From the IMG/VR virus record IMGVR_UViG_3300014501_000001, positions 49,097-113,096 of that record: 64,000 nucleotides of DNA. One strand, 5' to 3'. Each line of letters begins with the position of its first letter. The first letter of the stretch is position 1. The notes beneath the pieces are model-generated. The model made no database searches, was not told where the DNA came from, and saw nothing but the letters and a program-made list of their open reading frames with translations. Positions 1 to 8,676 of this stretch are shown here, piece after piece. This DNA comes from a virus. The translations under genes were made by a program, and so were the position numbers.

Positions 1-1
1 T

Positions 2-241
2 GGCGGCTCAGCGGAGAAGTCAGGCAAGACCAGCGCCGAGATCCTCCGCGAGTACTGGACCCATGAAGGGCACCCCGGCCCCACGCAGTACGCCCTGGAA
101 GAGAAGATCCGCTGGGGCGAGAAAGACGACTGGTACCGCTGCGTGGACGAGCTAACGCCCTACATCGGCGAGGGTGCGCGTGGCTATTGCACGCTCAGGC
201 ACCACGAGGTCCTGGGTGCCTGGCCCGGACATCCGGTCTGA
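2..241 (+). CDS. C-terminal fragment, unknown phage protein
   Basis: The reading frame is open from the window edge to a TGA at 239-241, giving 79 residues with the start off-window. It is rich in Trp, Glu, Tyr and His (for example DELTPYIGEGARGY) and has no motif I recognise. By position it lies just upstream of virion fibre genes, so the missing upstream neighbours are probably terminase and portal. It is real coding sequence by codon use (third positions nearly all G/C). Function unknown. Confidence 0.55.
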   Translation, partial: GGSAEKSGKTSAEILREYWTHEGHPGPTQYALEEKIRWGEKDDWYRCVDELTPYIGEGARGYCTLRHHEVLGAWPGHPV

Positions 242-260
242 CGGCTAGGCGGGGGGTTGC

Positions 261-650
261 ATCGCCTATCAGGATGCTTACCCGCAATTCACCTACCGGA
301 TGGCCGCCGGCTCGCTCCAGGAACTCGCCTGCAACTTCGTGGTCAACTCCCCGGCTACGTCCGCACCGTGGCCGATCACCGGGGCTACCTGGGAGTATTG
401 CGTCCGGAATACGGCCACGGACACCGGCTCCCCGGTCTTCTCGATCACCACGACGGCGAACGCCTCGGGCGTCATCACGATCACGAACTCCGCATCGGTA
501 TCCCAGGCGCTCCTGTCGATCTACCCGGCAGCAACAGCGGCCCTGACGCCGGGGACCTACTTTCACTCGCTCTGGCAAAACCCCTCGACCGTCAACGCAT
601 ACGCCTGGTTTTCCGGCTCGCTGATCGTGTTCGGGACGCCGCAGCCGTGA
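261..650 (+). CDS. Small virion-type protein, possible ATC start
   Basis: A 116-residue product starts at the first ATG (300), but the same frame is open and protein-like upstream (IAYQDAYPQFTYR) back to ATC at 261. That ATC is preceded by GGGGGG (251-256) and by GC, matching the GGAGG-YGC-ATG context used by other structural genes here. No ribosome site precedes ATG 300. I therefore give the ATC start (129 residues) with ATG 300 as the fallback. The body is Thr/Ser/Ala-rich with alternating hydrophobics (beta-sandwich-like) and ends FGTPQP. It lies 13 nt before the fibre gene and is probably a small virion protein; no family recognised. Confidence 0.6.
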   Translation: MAYQDAYPQFTYRMAAGSLQELACNFVVNSPATSAPWPITGATWEYCVRNTATDTGSPVFSITTTANASGVITITNSASVSQALLSIYPAATAALTPGTYFHSLWQNPSTVNAYAWFSGSLIVFGTPQP

Positions 651-663
651 GCGGGAGGCGGAT

Positions 664-2652
664 GTGAGCACCCCGTATGCGGCGAGCATCATCGTTTCCC
701 CTGCAGGGAACGGGCAGGCCGGGGTAACCATCTCACCAGGAGGACTGCCAGGGCCGTCAGCGCCGGGTACGTACTACCTGGATTCCTACACCGGATCCGA
801 TGACGCGAAGATGACGGCGGCCCTGACCGCCCTGTTCGCCGCCACCCCGGCGGGCGGGACGATCATCCTCGCGCCGCGTGCCTACAGCTGCTCGCTCCAG
901 TCGTGGGCGACGGCCTACAGCGCGGGCGTTGCCACGGCGGTGAAAATCCAGGGCGCCGGCGCGGGCTTCAACGGGGCGTGGGGCGCCCCGGAGGGTGCCA
1001 CGACCGTCACGTTCACCTACTCCGGCAGCGGCGCCGCGATGATGGATTTCCAGCACATCGGCACTATCGAGATATGCGGGATCCAGTTCATCCAGGCGAA
1101 CACCGGTAAGCCGTTTTTGCTGACCACGAACGCGACGCCGAACCTGCACGACAACGTGTGGTCCGGCGGCGGCACCGGGGTCACCTGCGCGACGGACGCG
1201 ATCGTGCTCGGCGGTACCGGGACCACGGTCGGCTCCGGCGACACCGCCCCGTACCAGGGCTATCAGGGCGACATCTACCGCAACTTCTTCGACGGCATCC
1301 GCCGCCCGGTGCTGTTCCAGGAGTACGCGAACTCCGTCCAGGTCCACGGCAACACCATCTCGCTGACCTGCGGCAGCAACCTCTACCAGGGCTCCGCGTT
1401 CGAGATGCTGGGGTCGGGCAGCGGCTCCTGCTCGGGCAACGCGGTGTACGGCAACTGCATCGAGTGCACGCACTATTCGTTTGCCGTCCGGGCGCAGTAT
1501 GCCGTGGGCAACACGCTCGGCCCGAACGGGCTGTTCGACATGTCAACCCCGTGGATCGCCGGCTACTACCTGGGGCCGAACGCGGGCTCTAACGAGGTCA
1601 TCGACGGGGAGCGCACTACGGTCAGTGCCCCGCTGTGCTGGGACCTGAGTCCCGGCTCGAACAACCGGCAGCGGAACGCGGCGCGCGGCTCCGGGCAGTA
1701 CGAGCGCTTCAGTACCCCGGTGGGCTTCTACGGCACGGCAGGACCGCCGCAGAGCTTCTACTTCGGCCAGGGCGTCATCGGGGTCGAGAAGACCGGCAAC
1801 CAGGCTTACTGGGAGACCCTGCCGGGAGTCAATCCGTACCCGCAGGTGGCGCTGTTCACGATCGCCGCCACCCAGTTCACTGACGGTAACCTGGTCAGCG
1901 GCTCGCAGTGGGTCACCAGCCTGACCGCCGCTTTCGCCCTCGCCGACGTGGGCCAGGCCATCGGCGCGACCGGGATCCCGTCGCAGACCCAGATCATGCT
2001 GACGGTCACCGCGACCACCGCATTCCCGTGGCAGGCGTCCCGCGCCTACGCGGCCGGGGACGTGATCCGGCCGGCCAGCGCGAACGCTCACCTGTACCAG
2101 TGCGCCGTCGCCGGGACCACTGCTGCCAGCCAGCCCGTGTTCCCCGTCAACGGCAGCACGGTCACTGACGGCGGCGTGACCTGGCAGGATCTCGGCACCT
2201 CGGCCGCCTGCTGCATCAGCAACCCGGCGACCGCGACCGCTAGCGGCGTCACGATCGGCATCTCCCGGGCAGCCGGGACCAGTACCGAGGTCATCGCGTT
2301 CGAGCGGACCCACATCCGCAGTCAGGGCAGCGCGCCGTCCGGGGCTGCCGGTGCCGGGGCGGGCTCATCGCCGTCCGCGATATCGGCCACGGGCACTGAC
2401 CTGGCCTTCACGTTCAGTATCACGACGGGCGGATCCGGGACCGCCGCCGGCGCGATGTTCTCGGTGGCGCCGGCGCTCGGCTGGACGGCGGCGCCGCACT
2501 TCACCATGACGGCCGGGAACTCCGCGACGGCTTCCCTGATGGCGGGCGGGTTCTGGCTGACGACCACCGGCGGCGGCACCGTGACGGCGAGCTTCGTGAA
2601 CGCCCCGGTGATCTCCACCGCCTACGTGTTCGCCTTCACGGCCATCCAGTAG
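664..2652 (+). CDS. Fibre/spike-like protein with beta-helix and carbohydrate-binding module
   Basis: A 662-residue protein starting at GTG after GGGAGG. Residues about 35-330 have the look of a right-handed beta-helix (pectate-lyase-like) spike: an N-terminal DDAKMTAALTALFAA helix followed by repeated short strands with IYRNFFDGI, VHGNTISL and GNAVYGNCIE rungs. Residues about 455-515 (SRAYAAGDVIRPASANAHLYQ...PVFPVNGSTVTDGGVTWQ) resemble the small module of chitin/cellulose-binding family 5/12 found in phage fibres. The C-terminus is a Gly/Ala/Thr-rich beta domain ending in FTAIQ. Likely host-surface polysaccharide binding. Its place upstream of the capsid protease is unusual for a tail fibre and could indicate a head-attached fibre. 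Confidence 0.65.
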   Translation: MSTPYAASIIVSPAGNGQAGVTISPGGLPGPSAPGTYYLDSYTGSDDAKMTAALTALFAATPAGGTIILAPRAYSCSLQSWATAYSAGVATAVKIQGAGAGFNGAWGAPEGATTVTFTYSGSGAAMMDFQHIGTIEICGIQFIQANTGKPFLLTTNATPNLHDNVWSGGGTGVTCATDAIVLGGTGTTVGSGDTAPYQGYQGDIYRNFFDGIRRPVLFQEYANSVQVHGNTISLTCGSNLYQGSAFEMLGSGSGSCSGNAVYGNCIECTHYSFAVRAQYAVGNTLGPNGLFDMSTPWIAGYYLGPNAGSNEVIDGERTTVSAPLCWDLSPGSNNRQRNAARGSGQYERFSTPVGFYGTAGPPQSFYFGQGVIGVEKTGNQAYWETLPGVNPYPQVALFTIAATQFTDGNLVSGSQWVTSLTAAFALADVGQAIGATGIPSQTQIMLTVTATTAFPWQASRAYAAGDVIRPASANAHLYQCAVAGTTAASQPVFPVNGSTVTDGGVTWQDLGTSAACCISNPATATASGVTIGISRAAGTSTEVIAFERTHIRSQGSAPSGAAGAGAGSSPSAISATGTDLAFTFSITTGGSGTAAGAMFSVAPALGWTAAPHFTMTAGNSATASLMAGGFWLTTTGGGTVTASFVNAPVISTAYVFAFTAIQ

Positions 2653-2660
2653 GGGGGCGC

Positions 2661-2909
2661 ATGGGCACTCTTGTCACAGGCGCCGGGGCGGCAAACACCG
2701 TCTGCGCGGTCCAGCCGGGGATGCACGTGAAGCCTGTTGTCCTGGTGAGCTTCGCGGGCGTGATGGTCACCGCCGGGACCGCTACCACGAGCGCGCCGGG
2801 GCTGGTCACGGGCGCTGGCGCGGCCAACGCGGCCGTCCAGGTCCAGCCCGGCATGAAGGTTCTCCCCGTGATCGTCGTGGATGGCACCGGGGCCTACGTC
2901 TACGCATAG
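2661..2909 (+). CDS. Small protein with duplicated GAGAAN/QPGM motif
   Basis: An 82-residue protein starting at ATG behind a G-rich ribosome site. It is a tandem duplication: LVTGAGAANTVCAVQPGM (residues about 4-21) is repeated as LVTGAGAANAAVQVQPGM (about 49-66), each followed by a V-x-P-V-x-V-V-D/S strand. A third copy opens the next gene. Probably a small beta-structured virion or fibre-associated protein; no known family recognised. Confidence 0.6.
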   Translation: MGTLVTGAGAANTVCAVQPGMHVKPVVLVSFAGVMVTAGTATTSAPGLVTGAGAANAAVQVQPGMKVLPVIVVDGTGAYVYA

Positions 2910-2950
2910 CCCCCGGCCCGTCCTGCCCGTTCCCAGATCCACGGAGGTGC

Positions 2951-4537
2951 ATGACAGGGAGCCTTGCCACGGGTGCGGGTGCACCAAATACCGTTGTTGA
3001 AATCCAGCCCGGAATGCTGGTCCAGGCTGTCACATTGGTTGACGAATCGGGCAACCCGGTCACCCCCGGCGGCGGGACCGCGACCGCGCTGGCCACCCTG
3101 ACGACGCCCGTTAACGTCTCGGGTGCGACCGCGCCGACAGCGAATCAGGTCCTGACCGCCGTCAGCGCCTCGGTGGCCACCTGGCAGGCGTCATCCTCGG
3201 GGTTCGCTAACCCGATGACGACCCAGGGTGACCTGATCTACGAGAACGCCACCCCGGCAGCGGCCCGTCTCGCGGGCCCCACGTCGGCGACGAGGCAGTA
3301 CCTCCAGTCCACCGGCACCGGGGCAGCGCCGCAGAACCCGGCCTGGGGCACCATCGCCGCCGGCGACGTCCCCACCCTGAACCAAAACACGACGGGCACG
3401 GCGCTCAACGTGACCGGAACCGTCGCTACCACGAACGGCGGCACGGGCGTAGCGGCGGCAAGCGCTGCCGCCGCCTTCAACGCCCTGTCGCCGCTGACGA
3501 CTGCCGGTGACACCCTCTACGGCGGCACGTCCGGGGCGGGCACGCGGCTGGCGGGGCCGGCTGCGGCAACGAAGAACTTCCTGACCAGCACGGGAACCGG
3601 CTCAGCGGCGCAGGCGCCAGCGTGGGCAACTATCGTCTCCGGTGACCTCCCCGGTGCCACCACGTCAGCCCAGGGCGCGGTCGTCTTCGACGGGACCGCA
3701 GGCGATATCCAGCCGGTAGGCACCCAGGCAGCGGGCGCGGTCGGCAAGGCCGCCGACGCGGGCCATGTCCACGGCCCGGCGTTCTTCGCCCAGTACACCG
3801 CGACGCCGGGCACGCAGCCCACCCTCGCGACGGGAACGTACGAGCTGACAGCCGTGGGCGCCGGCGGCGGCGGTTCCGGCGGAGGCACGTCCTCCAACGC
3901 GGCCACCCAGTCGGGCGGCGCCGGCGGCGGCTCGGGGGCGACTGCCCGCATGATCGCCGTCCTGGGGTCCGCGACGACGCTGACCGTCACCATCGGGGCG
4001 GGCGGCGGCGGCGGGGCGGGCGGCGCGGCGAATGGCGCCCCCGGCTCGCAGGGCGCTAACGGCGCCAGCACCACCATCACCGGGACCGGTGTTTCCCTTA
4101 CGGCTTTCGGCGGGTCGCCGGGGCGCCACGCGACCACCAACTCGGCTGCGGCGGCGAACGGCGGCGGCTGGGGCGGCGGCAGTTACAACACGCAGAACGT
4201 GGCCAATGCGTCGCCGCCTGGCAGCGGCCAGGCGTCGGCGGCAGGCGGCACCTCGGGCGGCGGCGCCCCGGTTGACCTCGCGGGCGGCGGCGGCGGCGCG
4301 GGCGGCTCCGCGAATGCCACGCTCGGCGGCGGCGCCGGCGGTCCCGGGCTGGCGAGCGCCGGCGGCCTGGTCGGCACCGACAACACGTCCGGCACCACGT
4401 CAGGCGGCACGGCTGCCACCGCTACCACGATCGGCGCCGGGGGCGGCGGCGGCGGTGGCGGCGCTAACACGACCGGCACGGGCGGCACTGGCGGTACTGG
4501 CGGTCCCGGCTTCGCGATGATCCGCCGCATAGCCTGA
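2951..4537 (+). CDS. Glycine-rich fibre/adhesin-like structural protein
   Basis: A 528-residue protein at ATG 2951 behind a textbook GGAGGTGC site. Residues 1-40 repeat the GAGAPNTVVEIQPGM motif of the preceding gene. Residues about 75-220 hold two fibre repeats (TTQGDLIYENATPAAARLAG and TTAGDTLYGGTSGAGTRLAG, each followed by TSTGTG...P.WATI), a pattern common in phage tail-fibre stalks, then SDLPGATTSAQGAV and GHVHGP. The last 240 residues are glycine-rich with polyglycine runs ending GPGFAMIRRIA, as in glycine-rich phage adhesins. Likely a fibre or receptor-binding protein made with its two neighbours. Confidence 0.65.
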   Translation: MTGSLATGAGAPNTVVEIQPGMLVQAVTLVDESGNPVTPGGGTATALATLTTPVNVSGATAPTANQVLTAVSASVATWQASSSGFANPMTTQGDLIYENATPAAARLAGPTSATRQYLQSTGTGAAPQNPAWGTIAAGDVPTLNQNTTGTALNVTGTVATTNGGTGVAAASAAAAFNALSPLTTAGDTLYGGTSGAGTRLAGPAAATKNFLTSTGTGSAAQAPAWATIVSGDLPGATTSAQGAVVFDGTAGDIQPVGTQAAGAVGKAADAGHVHGPAFFAQYTATPGTQPTLATGTYELTAVGAGGGGSGGGTSSNAATQSGGAGGGSGATARMIAVLGSATTLTVTIGAGGGGGAGGAANGAPGSQGANGASTTITGTGVSLTAFGGSPGRHATTNSAAAANGGGWGGGSYNTQNVANASPPGSGQASAAGGTSGGGAPVDLAGGGGGAGGSANATLGGGAGGPGLASAGGLVGTDNTSGTTSGGTAATATTIGAGGGGGGGGANTTGTGGTGGTGGPGFAMIRRIA

Positions 4538-4612
4538 CCGCCCTCTTAGCGATCTTCGTTTCTTCCCTTCTGCCGCCACGGCGGTGTACCCGATCTGCAT
4601 CCACGGAGGTGC

Positions 4613-7303
4613 ATGGCAGCCACACTGACCGCCGGCAACGACCTTGCTTTCGCGAGTTTTCCCATCGAAAAGTGGGAGGACGGCCCGGACGGCTCGGTCT
4701 ACGTCTACGGGAAGGCATCGACGCCCGAGATCGACACGGACGATCAGGTGGTCTCGCCCGATTTCTCGGGCCCGGCTCTCAAGCAGTGGATGGAAGCGCC
4801 CGCGCTCCGGGTGAACCATCAGGCCCGCCGCGACCCGGCCGGATCGGGCATTCACGTCGAGATTGACCGGGATGGCGACGGCGCCCACTGGGTGAAGTCG
4901 ATCGTGGCCGAGAAGGAAGCGGTCCGGCTGGTCAAGGGCGGCCACCTGCGCGCCTACTCCATCGGCATCGCCCGGCCCGTCATCGAGCGCGACATGACCG
5001 GGAAGGCGCGCGGCGGCATCATCACGGGCGGCGTCATCGCCGAGGTCAGCCTGGTCGATTCGCCCGCGAACAGGTCATGTTTCCTAGAACTGGTCAAAGC
5101 GGACAAGAACGGCGACGCGCAGTGGTCCGGCAAGGTGTTCGGCGCTGACGACTTCCTCGCCAAGGACGCCGCCCCGGACCTGATCAAGGGCACCGTCTCC
5201 TTCTCCCCTGATGACCTCGCCAAGCTTCTCCAGCACCGCAAGGTCGCCGAGGAGCGCGAAGCGGAAGTCACCAAGGCGGCGGCGGGAGCCGACGAGGCCG
5301 GCGGCGACAACGCTGCGGCTGACCAGGAGGACGAGTCCGGCAACGCCGACATGGAGAACGCCGACGACACGGACGCGCCGAAGGCAGCGGAGCCGGACGC
5401 GGCAGAGGTTGCCGTGGCCGATGCGGTGAAGGCGGTAGAGGTCGCCGTCTACAAGCGGGACGTCTCCGCAGCGGAGCGCAAGGAACTCGCCGGCAAGGGC
5501 CACGCGCTCAAGGACGGTTCCTACCCGATCGCCAACGCCGAGGATCTGGGCAACGCGGCGATCCTGGCCCGCTCCGGTCACGGTGACGTGGCAGCCGCGA
5601 AGGCGCTGATCGCCAAGCGCGCGAGTGAACTGGGCGTGGCCAACCCGCTCGACGACGACGCGGAGAAGGCCGCCACGGCCGATGACGCGCCCGCCGTTCC
5701 TGTCGCTGACAAGGCCGCGAAGCCGAAGATGGCGTGCCCGTCGTGCGGCAAGAAGTCCGGGGCGAAGAACCCGTTCTGCTTCAAGTGCGGCAAGAAGATG
5801 ACCCCGGACACCGATGACAAGGCCGACAAGGCCGCATCCCCGACGCCCGCCGATGGCGTGAAGGACGCGCCGCCGGCCGAGCCCGTCACCCCGCACCGGG
5901 AGCCTGACGGGGTGGCGATGGAACAGCTCGAGGACGACGCGCACCTGGAGGGCGGCAACCCGGACGAGGGCGGCGAGCGCGCGGCCGAGGCCGCCGTAGC
6001 GCCTCCCGCAGCCGAGGACGCCCAGGTGGGCAAGACGGCCGGCTCCGAGGCCGCGTCGTGGCGGATCAGGGAGGCCGGCGCCTCGTGGGGCGAGGGGATC
6101 CTGCATGATTTCCTGTGCCCCGCGTTCTCCCCGGACGCGACCGCGAAGTCCTACCCCGGCCAGACCCTCGCCGCCGTCGCGGACCCGGCGGAATGGCAGT
6201 CGAAGGCACTGTCGGCCGCGATCGACGCCCCGATCCCGGAGGCGGGCAAGGCGCAGCGCCGCTGGCAGGATGCCCTGACCATCGCCGGCACGGACGCCGA
6301 GACGGTCACGGGCCTGCGCTGGGAGGCGCACAAGGCGTTCGCCGACGCGAACCCCGGCCCCTCCGCGTACCCGACTCCGGGCGAGTTGCGCCCGCAGTCG
6401 TTCCGGCGCCCGATCCTCACTGACGGGCAGTCCCCGAGCCCGGCGGCGTCCGGCGCCAGCCCGTCGCACATCACGGCCGATCACATCTCGGCTACGGACT
6501 TCACCCGCGGCCCGCTCACCGGAGGCCAGGAAGCCTCCAGCGAGCCAGAGGGAGACAACGGCTCCCAGGGCGTCCCGTCAGTGCCGGGGAAGCCGCAGCG
6601 GACCTTCTACCGCAACACGAGCCGCGACGGCGCCAGGGCCGCGATGGCGTCCATGCACGACCACATCGCGGGAACGTTCCCCGACCTGTGCCCCATGCAC
6701 GGGCCCGGGATGGGCGGCCAGCCGCCGGCGGGCGCGCGTCCCGTCCCGGTGCCGGGAACCCGGAAGGCAGAGGACGAGCCGGAGGTTGTCAAGGCAGCGG
6801 CGCCGGCAGGCAAGCCGGCCAAGGTGGCGTGCCCGTGCGGCAAGAAGGCCCGTCCCGGCAAGTTCTGCCCCGGCTGCGGCGAGAAGATGCCGATGAAGGG
6901 CGGCATGGCTGCCAAGGCAGCGGACCCGCTGCCCGCCGTCGCCGCGCTCCCGGTCCCGTCGCTGGACGCCGCGGCGCTCCAGGCAGCCGTCGAGAAGGCC
7001 ATCGCCCCTCTCGCCGCCAGGCTTGAGCAGCAGGGCGATCTCATCGACCAGATGGCCTCTGCCCCTGACCCCCGCTATGCCCCGTTCAAGGCCGTGGCTG
7101 CCGGCGGGGTGCTCCCGAAGGCCCTCCAGCCGGCCCCGGCGGTACCTGAGCGGAGCGCCGTGGAGAAGGCAGCCAGCAACGTGCAGGAAACCCTCCTGCG
7201 CGACCTCCAGTACCAGGCCCGCAACGACCCGGACCCCGGCAGGCGGGAAGTCGCCTGGCAGGAGCTGACCAGGCTGCTGAACGTCGCGGGCGGCACGCGG
7301 TAG
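4613..7303 (+). CDS. Capsid maturation protease with zinc ribbons and scaffold-like C-terminus
   Basis: An 896-residue protein starting at ATG behind GGAGGTGC. Residues 15-165 fit the phage prohead serine protease family (HK97/XkdF type): VYGKASTPEIDTDDQVVSP, then His69 in RVNHQ, Ser116 in RAYSIG and Glu144/Ser146 in AEVSLVDSPAN are candidate catalytic residues. The remaining 700 residues are Ala/Lys/Glu/Asp-rich and scaffold-like. They carry two four-cysteine ribbons, CPSCGKKSGAKNPFCFKCG near 375 and CPCGKKARPGKFCPGCG near 740. The C-terminus (about 800-890) is helical with LEQQGDLIDQM. It precedes the major capsid gene, as expected for a protease-scaffold. The length is far above a typical 200-300-residue protease, so a fusion is inferred. 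Confidence 0.75.
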   Translation: MAATLTAGNDLAFASFPIEKWEDGPDGSVYVYGKASTPEIDTDDQVVSPDFSGPALKQWMEAPALRVNHQARRDPAGSGIHVEIDRDGDGAHWVKSIVAEKEAVRLVKGGHLRAYSIGIARPVIERDMTGKARGGIITGGVIAEVSLVDSPANRSCFLELVKADKNGDAQWSGKVFGADDFLAKDAAPDLIKGTVSFSPDDLAKLLQHRKVAEEREAEVTKAAAGADEAGGDNAAADQEDESGNADMENADDTDAPKAAEPDAAEVAVADAVKAVEVAVYKRDVSAAERKELAGKGHALKDGSYPIANAEDLGNAAILARSGHGDVAAAKALIAKRASELGVANPLDDDAEKAATADDAPAVPVADKAAKPKMACPSCGKKSGAKNPFCFKCGKKMTPDTDDKADKAASPTPADGVKDAPPAEPVTPHREPDGVAMEQLEDDAHLEGGNPDEGGERAAEAAVAPPAAEDAQVGKTAGSEAASWRIREAGASWGEGILHDFLCPAFSPDATAKSYPGQTLAAVADPAEWQSKALSAAIDAPIPEAGKAQRRWQDALTIAGTDAETVTGLRWEAHKAFADANPGPSAYPTPGELRPQSFRRPILTDGQSPSPAASGASPSHITADHISATDFTRGPLTGGQEASSEPEGDNGSQGVPSVPGKPQRTFYRNTSRDGARAAMASMHDHIAGTFPDLCPMHGPGMGGQPPAGARPVPVPGTRKAEDEPEVVKAAAPAGKPAKVACPCGKKARPGKFCPGCGEKMPMKGGMAAKAADPLPAVAALPVPSLDAAALQAAVEKAIAPLAARLEQQGDLIDQMASAPDPRYAPFKAVAAGGVLPKALQPAPAVPERSAVEKAASNVQETLLRDLQYQARNDPDPGRREVAWQELTRLLNVAGGTR

Positions 7304-7327
7304 GCAATCACCAAAGGAGGAAGCGTG

Positions 7328-7564
7328 ATGACCATTCTCGATGGCGCCGAGTCGCCCCCGCGCGCCTGGAAGATCGGCCGCTACACGTTCCAGCACGAGG
7401 TCTACCCTCCCGGCGCTCCCCGGCGCTCCTGGTCCTGCGGCGTCCGGTACGGCCCGGCGGGGCCTGTTGGCGCGGGCGGTCGCAAGTCGCCGCTCTCGGC
7501 GCTTCTTGCCGCTCGCCGCTTCGAGCGCGAATGCGTTGCCGCCACGGCGGCCGGTCATGCGTGA
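7328..7564 (+). CDS. Small hypothetical protein
   Basis: About 78 residues. ATG 7328 is 7 nt from AAAGGAGG (7313-7320); GTG 7325 is an in-frame alternative but too close. Contains GRYTFQHEVYPPGAPRRSWSCGVRYG, a compact Trp/Tyr-rich segment. Overlaps the next gene by 8 nt, so the pair is translationally coupled between protease and capsid genes. Function unknown. Confidence 0.55.
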   Translation: MTILDGAESPPRAWKIGRYTFQHEVYPPGAPRRSWSCGVRYGPAGPVGAGGRKSPLSALLAARRFERECVAATAAGHA

Positions 7565-7859
7565 GGGATGGCGCTGCCCGGCGTGCTCGCGGATCAACTC
7601 GCCGGACCTGGACTGGTGCCCGTGCTCGGGCGGCAGCGCAGGCGTGATGGCCCCCGCAACGCCCGTCTACCCGGGCACGTCAGGCGGCACGACGACCTTC
7701 ACGTCCGGCGGGGCAGGCGGTTCCGGCGGCGGCGGCGTGCCGGGCATTACCGTCACCTACCACGTGGCCGGCAGCGTAGTCACCGAGCAGGAACTAGCCC
7801 GCCAGATCCGCAAGAGCGCGCTGGCGCGGACCCTGCGCAACACGGGCCGCGCAGCCTGA
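7557..7859 (+). CDS. Zinc-ribbon protein with tape-measure-like C-terminal motif
   Basis: A 100-residue protein starting at ATG 7557 inside the end of the previous gene. The N-terminus has a four-Cys knuckle (WRCPACSRINSPDLDWCPC). After a Gly/Thr linker the C-terminus reads VTYHVAGSVVTEQELARQIR, which closely matches the C-terminal end of the tape measure protein in this window (MIVHQHIAGSVLSDQQLAR). The first residues of the longer open frame (7341-7556) are a shadow of the preceding gene. Probably a head- or tail-assembly accessory; exact role unknown. Confidence 0.6.
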   Translation: MREGWRCPACSRINSPDLDWCPCSGGSAGVMAPATPVYPGTSGGTTTFTSGGAGGSGGGGVPGITVTYHVAGSVVTEQELARQIRKSALARTLRNTGRAA

Positions 7860-7977
7860 CCCGCAAACGTCCCTTTCAGCGGTGCTGAGAGGTAACGACT
7901 GCCCGAGCGCGGCGCGCACGGGCCAGACCCCATAGGAGACAACAAGAACGCAACTACCAGCACCCAATAAGGAGTGC

Positions 7978-8676
7978 ATGGCGGACATTCTCGAAGCAAC
8001 GATCGCCCCGGCTGACCAGCTCAGCCCCACGGGCGCAGAGGTCGCCGGCAACGTCGCGCAGTTCTCCCGCACGGGGGAAATGCTGAAGGCCCGGCTCCCG
8101 AACCTCGTCAAGGGAGCAGGCTACGCCGGGACCGGCAACGCCCCCCTCACCGACGAGATCCAGATCATGACCAAGGCATCCCAGGCCGCTATCGACCTGC
8201 GGCAGGCAACCTGGGACGGCATCACCGACAAGCCGGCCGTGGTCAAGGGCATGAACCAGGGGTTCCTGAACCAGTTCGGGTACCTGAAGACGGCCCTGAC
8301 GGCCCCGTCGCTGATGGACACCCTCGCGGGTGTCTTCGGGCAGATGCCCGGCGGCAGCGAGGCGTTCAAGAATTTCACGGCCGGCAATCTCGGGGTGGGG
8401 TCGGTGTACGGTTTGGTGCCGTTTGACCTCATGCGACCGAGTCGTCTGATCTACCCGGTATATACCGTTTTCCGCAACAAATTCCCACGGCCCCAGGGCC
8501 AGGGCACGAGCGCGCAGGAACGGGTCATCACCGGCATCTCTGGCAGCCAGACCGGCGGCCAGGGTGTCCTCGACGTGTCCATCACCGAGCTGGTTCAGAG
8601 CGGCGGTACGTTCTCGAACTGGCCCCTCAACCTGCCGCCTTCGGGCTCGCAGACTGAGGTCTTCCTCAATGTGCCT
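7978..8676 (+). CDS. Major capsid protein, exon 1
   Basis: Encodes the first 233 residues of the capsid protein from ATG 7978 (site AAGGAG). It has helix-rich N-terminal residues, then LTAPSLMDTLAGVFGQMPGG, GSVYGLVPFDLMRPSRLIYPVYTVFRNKFPR and GSQTEVFLNVP, the HK97-fold N-arm/E-loop layout of large actinophage capsids. The unspliced frame reads on as CIL and stops at 8686-8688, well short of a capsid protein. The inferred 5' splice site follows U8676 of GTGCCT. Joining to 10025 gives FLNVP-YRFFGISEQ, restoring frame. Spliced length with exons 2 and 3 is about 609 residues. Confidence 0.85.

Noticed and set aside
3800-4530. CRISPR-like or tandem DNA repeats in glycine-rich genes (also 27660-28860)
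   Set aside because: The repetition is GGC codon runs inside coding frames with no constant repeat/spacer spacing.
5084-7597. Long minus-strand frames under the protease gene
   Set aside because: Mirror of the sense codon bias; low-complexity Arg/Gly products and no ribosome sites.
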